64,000 nt of DNA from positions 62,001 through 126,000 of the forward strand of contig NZ_CP017181.1 of assembly GCF_001729765.1 (NCBI RefSeq), read 5' to 3'. The translations under genes were made by a program, and so were the position numbers. Of the stretch, positions 48,730 through 58,920 are shown in pieces; the first letter of the stretch is position 1, and each line of letters opens with the position of its first letter. The notes under the pieces are model-generated. The model was not told the DNA's origin and did no database searches. It was given only the letters and a program-made list of their open reading frames with translations. The DNA is from Enterobacter kobei. Lineage in GTDB: Bacteria; Pseudomonadota; Gammaproteobacteria; Enterobacterales; Enterobacteriaceae.

Positions 48730-50013
48730 TTATCTTCCCAACCACGGCTGTGGATTGACCGCCTGACCCTGACGACGAATTTCGAAATAGAGTGACGGGC
48801 GGCCCTGACCGCCACTGCTGCCCACAAGGGCGATGGGTTGGCCTGCGCGCACCTGTGTGCCAACGCTGACCAGTGCGCTCTGATTGTAGCCGTAAAGACT
48901 CATGTCGCCTTTACCGTGCTCAACCACTACCACAAGACCGTAACCCTGCAGCCAGTCGGCCAGAATCACTCGTCCATCGGCAATGGCTTTCACTTCACTA
49001 CCTTCAGACGCACCGATAACGATCCCTTTCCAACGTAGCTCACCCTGCAGCTGTTCGCCATAACGATGCAGAAGTGTACCGCGAACGGGCCAGTAGGCCT
49101 GACCGCGTGGGGAACCCAGACCGCCGGTACGCGACATCAGGGAACGTTCGCTTTCGCTTGGCTTGTAGGTGGTACCTTTGCGGGAGGCTTCCTGCTGCTT
49201 GTCGCGGACAGCCTGTGCCTCGCGGGCCTCTTTTTCGGCACGCGCTTTCGCCGCGGCTTCGGCACGGGCGATACTGTTACGCAGTTTTGATTCGTTGGCA
49301 CGCATTTCACTCAGCTGGCTCTGACCTTGCTGAATGGAGGACTCAAGACCGGAAAGGGTTTTCTTGCGCTCGTTACGGGCCTGCTCAAGTTTCGCCTGCT
49401 GCGCTTTTTGTTCGTAGAGCAACGTCTGCTGCTGACTCTGCTTCTCTTCAAGCTCAGCTTTTTGGGTGGAGACCTCTTCACGCGTCTGTTTCAACTGCGC
49501 AATGGTCTCCTGACGCGCCTGGTTCAGATAACCGAAGTAGGCCTGCAGACGCTGACCGCGCTGGCTCTCTTCACCGCTGAGGATTAACTGAAGGCCGGTG
49601 TGTTCACCCTGTCGGAAAGCGGCATCAAGCTGTGCGGCAAGATTGCGCTCCTGTGCATCACGCTGGCGCTCCAGTTTGGCAATCGACGCGTTCATCTCGT
49701 CGATCTGTTTATTCAACTGAGCGAGGGTATCTTGCGTTTCACGGAGCTTACGGGCTGCGGCCGAAATAGCTTCTTCCTGCTGCTTAAGCTGGGCGAGCAG
49801 GGCGGAACGTTGCTGTTGTTGCTGGCGTACCGCACGCTCTTTAGCGGCGATATCCGCCTGAATGGATTTCAACTGGTCGCGATCGTCCGCGTGGGCGGAT
49901 GCGGCGCACAGCAATACGCCAGCGCTGAGTGCGCTGGCGCAAAGCAGGGGTCTGACTGATAACCTAAGCGGCTTCACGACCCATGTGATTGAAAAAATCG
50001 CCTTTCCCCTCAT
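48730..50013 (-). CDS. envC: Murein hydrolase activator EnvC
   Basis: A 427-residue periplasmic protein: signal peptide ending SAHA, a long coiled coil (about residues 45-280, rich in Gln, Lys, Glu and Ala) that binds FtsEX, and a degenerate LytM domain (GELRWKGIVIGASEGSEVKAIADGRVILAD to the end) that activates AmiA and AmiB at the septum. The LytM zinc ligands are missing, as in E. coli. Start: the codon matching the E. coli ATG is ATC here, so the ATG at 50013 is used, which lengthens the basic n-region by about eight residues; a GTG inside (VVKPLRL) is a possible alternative. Confidence 0.92.
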   Translation of the reverse strand: MRGKAIFSITWVVKPLRLSVRPLLCASALSAGVLLCAASAHADDRDQLKSIQADIAAKERAVRQQQQQRSALLAQLKQQEEAISAAARKLRETQDTLAQLNKQIDEMNASIAKLERQRDAQERNLAAQLDAAFRQGEHTGLQLILSGEESQRGQRLQAYFGYLNQARQETIAQLKQTREEVSTQKAELEEKQSQQQTLLYEQKAQQAKLEQARNERKKTLSGLESSIQQGQSQLSEMRANESKLRNSIARAEAAAKARAEKEAREAQAVRDKQQEASRKGTTYKPSESERSLMSRTGGLGSPRGQAYWPVRGTLLHRYGEQLQGELRWKGIVIGASEGSEVKAIADGRVILADWLQGYGLVVVVEHGKGDMSLYGYNQSALVSVGTQVRAGQPIALVGSSGGQGRPSLYFEIRRQGQAVNPQPWLGR

Positions 50014-50022
50014 GGGGAGGGA

Positions 50023-51567
50023 TTATTCCACGATGAACAGCGGCTTACCAGTCATCTCTTCAGGGATCGGCATACCCATCAGCGACAACATGGTTGGCGC
50101 GATGTCAGAAAGCTTGCCGCCTTCCACTGCTTTCAGTGATTTATCACCGACATAAATCAGCGGAACAGGCAGGTTGGTGTGAGCGGTATGCGCCTGGCCC
50201 GTTGCCGGGTCGCGCATCTGTTCCGCGTTACCGTGGTCAGCGGTGATTAGCAACTGACCGCCTACGGACTCAACCGCTTTTGCAACCTGCTCAACGCAGT
50301 GATCCAGTGCTTCAACCGCTTTCACGGCGGCTTCCATCACGCCGGTATGACCGACCATGTCGCCATTCGGGTAGTTACAGATGATGGTGTCGTACTTGCC
50401 GCTCTTGATGGCCGCGACCAGTTTTTCAGTCAGCTCAGCAGAGCTCATCTCTGGCTGCAGATCGTAAGTCGCGACTTTCGGTGAGTTGATCAGAATGCGC
50501 TCTTCACCTTTGAACGGCTCTTCCACGCCGCCGTTAAAGAAGAAGGTCACGTGCGCATATTTTTCGGTTTCGGAAATACGCAGCTGCGTTTTGTCATTCT
50601 TCGCCATCCACTCGCCGAAGGTATTAGCCAGCGAGGCTGGTGGATACGCGCATGGGGCTTTGATGTCTGCCGCGTATTCGGTCAGCTGGATGAAGTCGAG
50701 GTTTACCACTTTCTTACGGGCAAAACCGTCGAAGTCGCTGTTGACGAAAGCACGGGTGATTTCACGCGCGCGGTCAGCGCGGAAGTTCATGAAGATCAGC
50801 GCATCGCCATCTTCCATGGCGGCATCGGGCTGGCCTTCAGCACGAATCACGGTCGCTTTCACGAATTCATCGTTTTCATCACGTGCGTATGCGGCTTCCA
50901 GGGCTTCAACGGCCGTCGGGAACTGGAACTCACCTTTTGCCAGGGTCATCAGGTCATAGGCCTGTTCAACGCGATCCCAGCGGTTGTCGCGGTCCATGGC
51001 GTAGTAACGACCAATGATGGAGGCGACGCGGCCTTTGCCCAGTGTGGCAAATTTCTCTTCGAAGGCTTGCAGAGAGCCTTTTGCGCTGCGCGGTGGCGTA
51101 TCGCGACCATCCAGGAAGGCGTGCAGATAGATTTTTTCTGCACCGCGCTCGGCGGCCAGTTCAACCATCGCCATGATGTGATCTTCGTGGCTGTGAACAC
51201 CGCCCGCGGAAAGCAAGCCCATGATGTGAACGGCTTTACCTGCCGCAACGGCTTTATCTACCGCGCCGCAAAGAACCGGGTTCGCGAAGAAGGTGCGTTC
51301 TTTGATTTCGACATCCAGACGGGTCAGGTCCTGATAGACGATACGGCCCGCGCCCAGGTTAACGTGACCGACTTCGGAGTTGCCCATCTGGCGGTCAGGC
51401 AGACCGACTTCCAGACCGGATGCGTCGATCAGGGTATGGGGACGTTTCGCCCACAGCGCATCCATCACCGGGGTTTTTGCGCTGAAAATAGCGTTATCCT
51501 GGCTGTCTTCACGGTAGCCATAGCCATCCAGAATCACCAGTACCATAGGTTTTTTAGAAACCGACAT
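50023..51567 (-). CDS. gpmM: Cofactor-independent phosphoglycerate mutase
   Basis: A 514-residue enzyme of the alkaline phosphatase superfamily, E. coli length, interconverting 3- and 2-phosphoglycerate with manganese. Catalytic Ser64 is in [12 protein letters not shown]; metal ligands are in [16 protein letters not shown] and [13 protein letters not shown] 51567 (MSVSKKPM) is used; the longer frame upstream is not conserved. First gene of gpmM-envC-yibQ and divergent from yibN. Confidence 0.96.
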   Translation of the reverse strand: MSVSKKPMVLVILDGYGYREDSQDNAIFSAKTPVMDALWAKRPHTLIDASGLEVGLPDRQMGNSEVGHVNLGAGRIVYQDLTRLDVEIKERTFFANPVLCGAVDKAVAAGKAVHIMGLLSAGGVHSHEDHIMAMVELAAERGAEKIYLHAFLDGRDTPPRSAKGSLQAFEEKFATLGKGRVASIIGRYYAMDRDNRWDRVEQAYDLMTLAKGEFQFPTAVEALEAAYARDENDEFVKATVIRAEGQPDAAMEDGDALIFMNFRADRAREITRAFVNSDFDGFARKKVVNLDFIQLTEYAADIKAPCAYPPASLANTFGEWMAKNDKTQLRISETEKYAHVTFFFNGGVEEPFKGEERILINSPKVATYDLQPEMSSAELTEKLVAAIKSGKYDTIICNYPNGDMVGHTGVMEAAVKAVEALDHCVEQVAKAVESVGGQLLITADHGNAEQMRDPATGQAHTAHTNLPVPLIYVGDKSLKAVEGGKLSDIAPTMLSLMGMPIPEEMTGKPLFIVE

Positions 51568-51813
51568 TGCAACAACCTCATGCTCAAGAGTCAAAATTTG
51601 CGTAATTTTACTACAGCTGAATCGATCAAATAGCCGCAGAAGATCAAAGAAAGCGCAGGGGCAAGGCGCTGACCGGACCATTTTGAGGCATTTTTTTAGG
51701 TGGCATGCCGCAGAAAATGGATTAGGTTAGGGTCGCTGGCTGTATTTGCCAGAACGCACAGGTATACTCCTGTCCTGGTTTTTTTATCACTTAGTCGGGA
51801 GTAGTTACCCTCC

Positions 51814-52245
51814 ATGCAAGAAATTATGCAATTCGTTAGCCGCCATCCGGTTCTGAGCATCGCGTGGATTGGCCTGCTGGCTGCTGTGCTGTTCACCACA
51901 TTTAAGAGCCTAACGTCTAAGATTAAGGTTATCACCCGTGGTGAAGCGACGCGTCTTATCAACAAAGAAGATGCCGTCGTTGTCGATCTGCGTCAGCGTG
52001 ACGATTTCCGTAAAGGTCACATTGCAGGCGCAATCAACCTGTTGCCAGCTGAAATCAAAGCGAACAACGTGGGTGAGCTTGAAAAACACAAAGCCCAGCC
52101 AATTATCGTTGTTGATGCAACCGGTATGCAGGCGCAAGAATCTGCCAGCGCGCTTTATAAAGCGGGCTTCGAAAATGTAACGGTACTGAAAGAAGGGATC
52201 TCCGGCTGGAGCGGGGAAAATCTTCCTTTGGTTCGCGGTAAATAA
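51814..52245 (+). CDS. yibN: Membrane-anchored rhodanese-like protein YibN
   Basis: A 143-residue protein with one N-terminal membrane segment ([18 protein letters not shown], residues 13-30) and a rhodanese fold on one side ([22 protein letters not shown], then [19 protein letters not shown]). The loop where rhodaneses carry the catalytic cysteine reads [10 protein letters not shown], and the whole protein has no cysteine, so sulfur transfer in the usual way is not possible. E. coli YibN has been reported to associate with the YidC insertase. Followed by grxC after 11 bases. Confidence 0.92.
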   Translation: MQEIMQFVSRHPVLSIAWIGLLAAVLFTTFKSLTSKIKVITRGEATRLINKEDAVVVDLRQRDDFRKGHIAGAINLLPAEIKANNVGELEKHKAQPIIVVDATGMQAQESASALYKAGFENVTVLKEGISGWSGENLPLVRGK

Positions 52246-52256
52246 GGAGTTCAGTC

Positions 52257-52508
52257 ATGGCCAATATTGAGATCTACACCAAAGCGACGTGCCCGTTCTG
52301 CCACCGTGCGAAAGCGCTGCTGAACAGCAAAGGCGTCACGTTCAAGGAACTGCCGATCGACGGTGACGCGGTTAAACGCGAAGAGATGATCCAACGTAGT
52401 GGTCGTACGACGGTTCCGCAGATTTTTATTGATGCGCAGCACATTGGCGGCTGTGATGACTTGTATGCGCTCGACGCCCGTGGTGGACTCGATCCGCTGC
52501 TGAGCTAA
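52257..52508 (+). CDS. grxC: Glutaredoxin 3
   Basis: An 83-residue dithiol glutaredoxin with active site CPFC (Cys12, Cys15), the cis-proline loop TVPQIF and [10 protein letters not shown] for glutathione binding. It reduces disulfides with glutathione and can serve ribonucleotide reductase. Located between yibN and secB as in E. coli; AAGGAG precedes the ATG. Confidence 0.97.
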   Translation: MANIEIYTKATCPFCHRAKALLNSKGVTFKELPIDGDAVKREEMIQRSGRTTVPQIFIDAQHIGGCDDLYALDARGGLDPLLS

Positions 52509-52540
52509 GAGACTTTAGGACAATTAAAAAGGGTTTTTCC

Positions 52541-53008
52541 ATGTCAGAACAAAGCAATAATGAAATGATTTTCCAGATCCAGCGCATCTACACGAAAGAT
52601 GTCTCTTTTGAAGCGCCAAATGCGCCGCACGTTTTCCAGAAAGACTGGCAGCCAGAGGTTAAACTTGATCTGGATACCGCATCTACCCAACTGGCAGATG
52701 ACGTGTATGAAGTTGTACTGCGTGTGACCGTGACCGCCTCTCTGGGCGAAGAAACCGCGTTCCTGTGTGAAGTACAGCAGGGCGGCATCTTCTCCATCGG
52801 CGGCATCGAAGGCAACCAGATGGCGCATTGCCTGGGTGCATACTGCCCGAACATCCTGTTCCCGTATGCGCGCGAATGCATCACCAGCCTAGTTTCTCGC
52901 GGTACATTCCCGCAACTGAACCTTGCGCCAGTTAACTTTGATGCGCTGTTCATGAACTATCTGCAGCAGCAAGCTGGCGAAGGTGCTGAACAACATCAGG
53001 ATGCCTGA
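52541..53008 (+). CDS. secB: Protein-export chaperone SecB
   Basis: A 155-residue tetrameric chaperone that keeps precursors unfolded and hands them to SecA. The family pattern is intact: [47 protein letters not shown] and the acidic SecA-binding surface, ending in a polar tail. Its TGA overlaps the gpsA ATG by one base, so the two are probably translated together. Confidence 0.97.
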   Translation: MSEQSNNEMIFQIQRIYTKDVSFEAPNAPHVFQKDWQPEVKLDLDTASTQLADDVYEVVLRVTVTASLGEETAFLCEVQQGGIFSIGGIEGNQMAHCLGAYCPNILFPYARECITSLVSRGTFPQLNLAPVNFDALFMNYLQQQAGEGAEQHQDA

Positions 53009-54027
53009 TGAGCACTGTTAATGCTTCAATGACTGTGATCGGTGCCGGCTCATACGGCACCGCTCTTGCCATCACGCTGGCAAGAAATGGTCACGACGTG
53101 GTCCTGTGGGGCCACGATCCAAAACATATCGCCACGCTGCAGCACGACCGTTGCAATGTGGCGTTTCTCCCGGACGTTCCGTTCCCTGACTCTCTGCACC
53201 TGGAAAGCGATCTTGCGACCGCGCTGGCGGCCAGCCGCAACATTCTGATTGTCGTCCCGAGCCATGTGTTTGGCGAAGTGCTGCGTCAGATTAAGCCGCT
53301 GATGCGCCCGGATGCCCGTATTGTCTGGGCAACCAAAGGTCTTGAAGCGGAAACCGGACGCCTGCTGCAGGACGTTGCCCGCGAAGCGCTGGGTGATGCG
53401 ATCCCGCTGGCGGTCATCTCCGGTCCAACCTTTGCCAAAGAGCTGGCTGCTGGCCTGCCGACGGCGATCTCGCTGGCATCGACTGACCAGGCTTTCGCCG
53501 ACGATCTCCAGCATCTGCTGCACTGTGGCAAGAGCTTCCGCGTCTACAGCAACCCTGATTTTATCGGTGTCCAGCTGGGCGGTGCGGTGAAGAACGTGAT
53601 TGCTATCGGTGCCGGGATGTCTGACGGTATTGGCTTTGGCGCCAACGCCCGTACGGCGTTGATTACCCGCGGCTTAACCGAGATGTCCCGTCTTGGCGAG
53701 GCGCTGGGCGCCGATCCGGCCACCTTTATGGGGATGGCGGGTCTGGGCGATCTGGTGCTGACCTGTACCGACAACCAGTCTCGTAACCGCCGCTTTGGCA
53801 TGATGCTCGGACAGGGCAGCGATGTAAAAAGCGCGCAGGAGAAGATTGGACAGGTGGTGGAAGGCTACCGCAATACCAAAGAAGTCCGCGAATTGGCGCA
53901 CCGGTTTGGTGTCGAAATGCCAATAACCGAGGAAATTTATCAGGTATTGTATTGCGGAAAAAATGCGCGCGAGGCAGCATTGACCTTATTAGGTCGTGCG
54001 CGCAAGGACGAGCGCAGCAGTAAGTAG
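53008..54027 (+). CDS. gpsA: NAD(P)-dependent glycerol-3-phosphate dehydrogenase
   Basis: A 339-residue enzyme, E. coli length, making sn-glycerol 3-phosphate for phospholipid synthesis. The nucleotide site is [12 protein letters not shown]; the catalytic lysine lies in [16 protein letters not shown], and [16 protein letters not shown] [14 protein letters not shown] is the substrate loop. Coupled to secB. A hairpin separates it from cysE. Confidence 0.97.
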   Translation: MSTVNASMTVIGAGSYGTALAITLARNGHDVVLWGHDPKHIATLQHDRCNVAFLPDVPFPDSLHLESDLATALAASRNILIVVPSHVFGEVLRQIKPLMRPDARIVWATKGLEAETGRLLQDVAREALGDAIPLAVISGPTFAKELAAGLPTAISLASTDQAFADDLQHLLHCGKSFRVYSNPDFIGVQLGGAVKNVIAIGAGMSDGIGFGANARTALITRGLTEMSRLGEALGADPATFMGMAGLGDLVLTCTDNQSRNRRFGMMLGQGSDVKSAQEKIGQVVEGYRNTKEVRELAHRFGVEMPITEEIYQVLYCGKNAREAALTLLGRARKDERSSK

Positions 54028-54046
54028 TCGGAACCATTGTCACCTG

Positions 54047-54080
54047 AATGACCCAGCCAGCGCAGAACTGGCTGGTCATT
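54047..54080 (+). terminator. Hairpin between gpsA and cysE
   Basis: AATGACC-C-AGCCAG pairs with CTGGCTGGTCATT around CGCAGAA, with one bulged C. It is followed by AATTTAT and not a long T-run, so partial termination or RNA stabilisation is more likely than full stop. Confidence 0.6.
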
Positions 54081-54102
54081 AATTTATCGTCTGGAGTAAG
54101 CA

Positions 54103-54924
54103 ATGCCGTGTGAAGAACTGGATATCGTCTGGAACAATATTAAAGCCGAAGCCCGGGCGCTGGCCGACTGTGAGCCTATGCTGGCCAGTTTTTACCACGC
54201 TACGCTACTCAAACACGAAAACCTTGGCAGTGCTCTCAGCTACATGCTCGCCAACAAGCTGGCCTCCTCGATTATGCCTGCTATCGCCATCCGCGAAGTG
54301 GTGGAGGAGGCATACGCCGCTGACCCGGAAATGATCGCCTCTGCCGCCTGTGATATTCAGGCCGTGCGTACGCGTGACCCGGCGGTAGATAAATACTCTA
54401 CGCCTCTGCTATACCTGAAAGGCTTCCACGCCCTGCAGGCGTATCGCATCGGCCACTGGCTATGGAATGAAGGCCGCCGCGCGCTGGCAATCTTCCTGCA
54501 AAATCAGGTCTCCGTGACCTTCCAGGTCGATATTCACCCGGCAGCGAAAATTGGCCGTGGAATTATGCTCGACCACGCCACCGGCATTGTTGTGGGTGAG
54601 ACGGCGGTGATTGAAGACGACGTTTCGATCCTGCAGTCGGTTACCCTTGGCGGTACCGGTAAAACCAGCGGCGATCGCCATCCGAAAATTCGTGAAGGGG
54701 TGATGATTGGCGCGGGTGCCAAAATCCTCGGCAATATCGAAGTCGGACGCGGCGCGAAGATTGGTGCAGGGTCGGTTGTGCTCCAGCCGGTTCCGCCGCA
54801 CACCACCGCGGCTGGCGTACCGGCGCGTATCGTCGGCAAACCAGACAGCGATAAGCCGTCCATGGATATGGATCAGCACTTCAACGGTATCCACCATACG
54901 TTTGAGTATGGTGACGGCATTTAA
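54103..54924 (+). CDS. cysE: Serine O-acetyltransferase
   Basis: A 273-residue enzyme starting cysteine synthesis from serine and acetyl-CoA. An N-terminal helical domain is followed by a left-handed beta helix of hexapeptide repeats ([53 protein letters not shown]) and the C-terminal tail that binds CysK and mediates cysteine feedback. Its stop lies in TTAA shared with the trmL stop on the other strand. Confidence 0.97.
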   Translation: MPCEELDIVWNNIKAEARALADCEPMLASFYHATLLKHENLGSALSYMLANKLASSIMPAIAIREVVEEAYAADPEMIASAACDIQAVRTRDPAVDKYSTPLLYLKGFHALQAYRIGHWLWNEGRRALAIFLQNQVSVTFQVDIHPAAKIGRGIMLDHATGIVVGETAVIEDDVSILQSVTLGGTGKTSGDRHPKIREGVMIGAGAKILGNIEVGRGAKIGAGSVVLQPVPPHTTAAGVPARIVGKPDSDKPSMDMDQHFNGIHHTFEYGDGI

Positions 54925-55394
54925 CTTCTGAGAATGGCGCCCGGGTACCCCAGCTGGCGCCATGCTTCATACACCACCACCGACACTGCGTTCGACAGGT
55001 TCATGCTGCGGCTGTCCGGCATCATCGGAATTCGGATTTTCTGCTCCGCGGGCAGGGCATCCAGAATCGTGGCTGGCAGGCCGCGGGTTTCCGGGCCAAA
55101 CATCAGATAGTCACCGTCCTGATAGCTCACGGCGCTGTGCGCTGGCGTGCCTTTGGTGGTCAGGGCGAACATGCGCTGCGGCTTTTCGCTTTCCAGAAAC
55201 GCGGCGTAATCATGATGGCGCACGACGGCAGTAAATTCATGGTAATCCAGCCCCGCGCGACGCAGACGCTTGTCGTCCCACGTAAAGCCCATCGGCTCAA
55301 TGATGTGCAGACGAAAGCCGGTGTTGGCACACAGGCGGATGATATTGCCGGTATTCGGCGGAATTTCTGGTTCGAATAAAACGATGTTAAGCAT
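54921..55394 (-). CDS. trmL: tRNA (cytidine/uridine-2'-O)-methyltransferase TrmL
   Basis: A 157-residue SPOUT enzyme methylating the wobble ribose of tRNA-Leu isoacceptors. Motifs: [31 protein letters not shown] and [28 protein letters not shown]. Its ribosome binding site AAGGGGG is inside a stable hairpin (55396-55419). Convergent with cysE; downstream of an MFS gene that E. coli lacks here. Confidence 0.96.
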   Translation of the reverse strand: MLNIVLFEPEIPPNTGNIIRLCANTGFRLHIIEPMGFTWDDKRLRRAGLDYHEFTAVVRHHDYAAFLESEKPQRMFALTTKGTPAHSAVSYQDGDYLMFGPETRGLPATILDALPAEQKIRIPMMPDSRSMNLSNAVSVVVYEAWRQLGYPGAILRS

Positions 55395-55395
55395 G

Positions 55396-55419
55396 CTGCC
55401 CCCTTAATTGCGGGGGCAG
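55396..55419 (-). promoter_or_regulatory. Hairpin enclosing the trmL Shine-Dalgarno
   Basis: CTGCCCCC (minus-strand 5' arm from 55419) pairs perfectly with GGGGGCAG just before the trmL ATG, with an eight-base loop. The 3' arm contains AAGGGGG, the only ribosome binding site. No T-run follows, so it is not a standard terminator for the MFS gene; it may lower trmL translation. Confidence 0.55.
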
Positions 55420-55439
55420 AATAGCAGAAAAGTGAGGAA

Positions 55440-56780
55440 TTACGCGACGCCAGGTTCCTGCGCACGGCAACGCAGCATTTTGTAGCACGTTGCCGCTGCG
55501 GCGACCAGGGCAGGCACGCTGAGGATCATCAAAATACTGTCCGCCTGCCACTGCAGGGAAAGCAGCTGAGCGCTGGTCATGGTTCCCGCCACGCCGCCAA
55601 AGCGGCCGATCCCCTGCATCCAGGCAATACCCGTTGCGCGGCACTCTGTTGGGTAAAAAGTCGCTGCCAGGGTTTGCATGCCCGATTGCGCCCCGTTCAT
55701 CGCGATCCCCATCAGGAAAATCAACCCGCCAAACAGGGCGATATGATTATGCTCAATGCCCAGTAACAGAATGAGACCCATTGTCAGCACAAAGCCACCC
55801 GCGACCACTTTGTGTGCCTCCCAGCGATCCATCATCCAGCCCGCGAGCAGAATGCCTGCGGTACCGCCGAAGGTGAACAGCGAGGTGAGCCAGGCGGATT
55901 CCGCCAGCGCATAGCCCATCCCCTGCATCAGGGTCGGCATCCAGCTCAGCAGGACGTAGTAAATCACCAGCCCCATAAAGTAGGTGACCCACAGCATCAG
56001 TGTGCCGGGCAGCCAGGGCATGGAGAAGAGCTGCGCCACGCTCCCTTTCTCAGAAGCGACTTTTTCCTCGGCCAGGAAAAAGCCGGTAACGCTCTCCAGG
56101 GTATTGCGGCTGAACCGGCTGGCGATACGGCGGATCTGCATGACGTCCTTCCCGCGCTGCACCAGAAACTTCACCGACTCCGGCAAGAACAGCGCCAGCA
56201 GCAGCGTCAAAATCAGCGGCGCAATTGCACCCGTCAGCAGCACGCTTCGCCAGCCATGGTGGGGAATAAGCCACGAAGAGATCGCACCACCCCCTGCGGC
56301 ACCCAGAGGGAAGCCGCAGTACATGGTATTAATCGCCATGGCGCGGCAGCGCTGGGGGGCGAACTCGGAAATCAGCGTGATGGCGTTTGGCATTGCGGCA
56401 CCGAGGCCAAGGCCCGTCAGAAAGCGCCACAGCGTCAGCGTATTCAGAGTTTGCGCCCAGGCCGTGCCCAGGCTTGCAAGGCCGAAGAACAGGCAGGAGA
56501 AGACCAGCACGCGCTTGCGCCCCATCTTGTCCGATACCGGGCCTGCAATGAGGGCACCCAGCGACAAGCCCAGCAGGGCTGCGCTCAGCACCGGCCCCAG
56601 ATCCTGTTTATGTATCCCCCATTCTGCCGACAGCGTAGGGGCGATGTAACCCATTGCTGCGGTATCAAATCCATCGATCGCCAGAACCAGAAAGCCCAGT
56701 ACGATAAGAAGCCAGTGAAACCCTGAAAAGGGACTCTCATCGATCACCTGCTGAATATCCACCTTGCCTGAATACGTCAT
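55440..56780 (-). CDS. MFS transporter, aromatic acid:H+ symporter (AAHS) type
   Basis: A 446-residue inner membrane protein with 12 predicted segments. LAIDGFDTAAMGYIAPTL in segment 1 is the AAHS signature seen in PcaK and BenK, where both aspartates matter for transport; GPVSDKMGRKRVL is the MFS loop 2-3 motif. A hydroxybenzoate-like or related carboxylate is a reasonable substrate guess. ATG 56780 (MTYSGKVDIQQV) follows GAGGAG; the frame extends 27 codons further without a good start. It sits between trmL and lldD, a position with no gene in E. coli, and has no catabolic partner nearby. Confidence 0.82.
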   Translation of the reverse strand: MTYSGKVDIQQVIDESPFSGFHWLLIVLGFLVLAIDGFDTAAMGYIAPTLSAEWGIHKQDLGPVLSAALLGLSLGALIAGPVSDKMGRKRVLVFSCLFFGLASLGTAWAQTLNTLTLWRFLTGLGLGAAMPNAITLISEFAPQRCRAMAINTMYCGFPLGAAGGGAISSWLIPHHGWRSVLLTGAIAPLILTLLLALFLPESVKFLVQRGKDVMQIRRIASRFSRNTLESVTGFFLAEEKVASEKGSVAQLFSMPWLPGTLMLWVTYFMGLVIYYVLLSWMPTLMQGMGYALAESAWLTSLFTFGGTAGILLAGWMMDRWEAHKVVAGGFVLTMGLILLLGIEHNHIALFGGLIFLMGIAMNGAQSGMQTLAATFYPTECRATGIAWMQGIGRFGGVAGTMTSAQLLSLQWQADSILMILSVPALVAAAATCYKMLRCRAQEPGVA

Positions 56781-56901
56781 ATGCTCCTCTCCGATGTGAT
56801 GTTGTTTTTGTATTCTTGTATTTGCTTGTCTATACAATTGCGGAGGGAGCAAATATGTCAAATTTTCTTATCCAATTTGTTATCCAAGTGTTATTTCCGG
56901 C

Positions 56902-56933
56902 AAAAAAAAGCGCCCGAAGGGGGAACCGGGCGC
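56902..56933 (-). terminator. Terminator of the lldPRD operon
   Basis: On the minus strand GCGCCCG and CGGGCGC pair around a ten-base loop and are followed by eight T: a textbook rho-independent terminator, 29 bases after the lldD stop. The rest of 56781-56962 is AT-rich and should contain the promoter of the MFS gene. Confidence 0.9.
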
Positions 56934-56962
56934 GTGAACAGCGGTGTTAACAGGAGGGGTAT

Positions 56963-58150
56963 TCAGGCAGCGTTTCCCTGCGCAAGGGGAGCCAGCGCCG
57001 CCGGTAATCGACTTAACTCCTGCACCAGAGAGTCTTTGCTGATTTCGCTAATGGTTTTCGCACCGGTCAGCGTCATCGCGACTTTCATCTCTTTTTCGAT
57101 CAGGTCAAGCAGGTTCGCCACGCCAGCCTGACCCGCCGTCGCCAGCGCGTACAGATACGCACGGCCCAGCAGCACGCTGTCGGCGCCGAGCGCGATCATG
57201 CGTACCACATCCAGCCCGTTGCGAATGCCGCTGTCGGCCAGAATCGCGATATCGCCTTTCACCGCATCGGCAATGGCGGGCAGCGCGCGTGCGGAGGAGA
57301 GCACACCGTCGAGCTGACGCCCGCCGTGGTTTGAGACCACAATGCCGTCTGCGCCAAAACGTACCGCGTCGCGGGCATCTTCCGGGTCGAGGATCCCTTT
57401 GATCACCATCGGGCCGTCCCAGAATTCGCGGATCCACTCCAGGTCTTTCCAGGAGATGGACGGATCGAAGTTGTTCGCCAGCCAGCCGATGTAATCTTCC
57501 AGCCCGGTCGGTTTACCGAGGTAAGCCGAGATATTGCCCAGATCGTGCGGACGTCCGTTCAGACCCACATCCCACGCCCACTGCGGGTGCGTCACCGCCT
57601 GCCAGTAGCGGCGCAGAGCGGCATTCGGGCCGCTCATGCCGGAGTGGGCGTCGCGGTAGCGCGCGCCCGGCGTTGGCATATCGACGGTAAAGACCAGCGT
57701 GGAACAGCCCGCCGCTTTGGCGCGCTCCAGCGCGTTGCGCATAAAACCGCGATCGCGCAGGACGTACAGCTGGAACCACATCGGACGCTTGATGGTCGGC
57801 GCGACCTCTTCAATCGGGCAGACGGAGACGGTAGAGAGGGTAAACGGAATACCCCTGGCATCCGCGGCCGCCGCCGCCTGCACTTCGCCACGACGGGCGT
57901 ACATACCGCACAGGCCGACGGGGGCGAGGGCGACCGGCATGGAGAGCGTTTCGTTGAACAGCGTCGTCTCAAGGCGCAGGTCAGACATATTCTTCAGCAC
58001 GCGCTGACGCAGGGCCACCTCTGACAAGTCTTCCACATTGCGGCGCAGGGTGTATTCGGCATACGCCCCGCCGTCGATGTAGTGGAACAGGAACGGGGGC
58101 AAAATGCGCTGCGCCGCGGCGCGATAGTCACTGGCTGCTGAAATGATCAT
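56963..58150 (-). CDS. lldD: FMN-dependent L-lactate dehydrogenase
   Basis: A 395-residue membrane-associated enzyme (E. coli 396) oxidising L-lactate to pyruvate and passing electrons to quinone. The catalytic base His275 lies in [14 protein letters not shown]-contact blocks include [25 protein letters not shown] and [21 protein letters not shown]. Last gene of lldP-lldR-lldD; its ATG overlaps the lldR stop by four bases. Confidence 0.97.
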   Translation of the reverse strand: MIISAASDYRAAAQRILPPFLFHYIDGGAYAEYTLRRNVEDLSEVALRQRVLKNMSDLRLETTLFNETLSMPVALAPVGLCGMYARRGEVQAAAAADARGIPFTLSTVSVCPIEEVAPTIKRPMWFQLYVLRDRGFMRNALERAKAAGCSTLVFTVDMPTPGARYRDAHSGMSGPNAALRRYWQAVTHPQWAWDVGLNGRPHDLGNISAYLGKPTGLEDYIGWLANNFDPSISWKDLEWIREFWDGPMVIKGILDPEDARDAVRFGADGIVVSNHGGRQLDGVLSSARALPAIADAVKGDIAILADSGIRNGLDVVRMIALGADSVLLGRAYLYALATAGQAGVANLLDLIEKEMKVAMTLTGAKTISEISKDSLVQELSRLPAALAPLAQGNAA

Positions 58151-58920
58151 GCTTTGTTCTCCCTGGAAATATCACTGTCGCCAGGCAGACGGGTAATACG
58201 CGCCTGTCGGGCCTGGTCTTCATCGAATCGTTTGATGGTGGTGTGAACGAAGCCGAGATGCGCCATCATCGCCTTGCGTGCGGCCTCGGCATCACCGGCC
58301 AGAATGGCGTTAAGCACCGCCTCGTGTTGTTCAGTCAGCTGGGCAAACACCGGCGGAACCAGGTACATGCGCTGGCGGCTTTGTTTGACAGAGGATTGCA
58401 ACAGGTCGAAGAACCCGCGCATGGTCTGGAGCAGAACCACATTGTGCGACGCTTCGGCAATGGCCAGGTGAAAACGCACGTCAGCCTGGGAGGCGATATC
58501 CGGGTCGCTGCTTTGCGTGGCCTCAAAGCAGGCTTTGAGCTTCTCTTTGTCGGCCTCGGTTGCCCGCATGGCCGCATGCCAGGCGGTGCTGGTCTCGATG
58601 GCGTGACGCGCTTCGAGGATGTCAAAGCTGTAGTCCGGGTCATTTTCCATCAGCGTCTTCAGCGGCTGAACGATGTTTTGCTCGGACCAGTCGTCATGCT
58701 GCCAGCGCACAAAGGTGCCGCCGCCGCGACGGCTCACCAGTACCCCTTCGCTGACCAGCGTGGCCAGCGCTTCACGCAGGGAATTACGCGATACACCAAG
58801 CTGGGCGGCGAGCTGGCGTTCAGCGGGCAACTTCATGCCCGCTTCCAGCTGTTGTTCTTCAATCAGCGCCCGTACGCGAGAGGCTATCTCGTCGGACAGG
58901 CGTCTGGGCATCACTATCAT
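58147..58920 (-). CDS. lldR: L-lactate-responsive GntR regulator LldR
   Basis: A 257-residue FadR-subfamily regulator: winged helix at the N-terminus ([47 protein letters not shown]) and an all-helical FCD effector domain with metal-site histidines ([14 protein letters not shown]). In E. coli it represses lldPRD without lactate and activates with it, using two operators; both are visible at 60647-60663 and 60773-60789. Coupled at both ends by four-base overlaps. Confidence 0.96.
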   Translation of the reverse strand: MIVMPRRLSDEIASRVRALIEEQQLEAGMKLPAERQLAAQLGVSRNSLREALATLVSEGVLVSRRGGGTFVRWQHDDWSEQNIVQPLKTLMENDPDYSFDILEARHAIETSTAWHAAMRATEADKEKLKACFEATQSSDPDIASQADVRFHLAIAEASHNVVLLQTMRGFFDLLQSSVKQSRQRMYLVPPVFAQLTEQHEAVLNAILAGDAEAARKAMMAHLGFVHTTIKRFDEDQARQARITRLPGDSDISRENKA

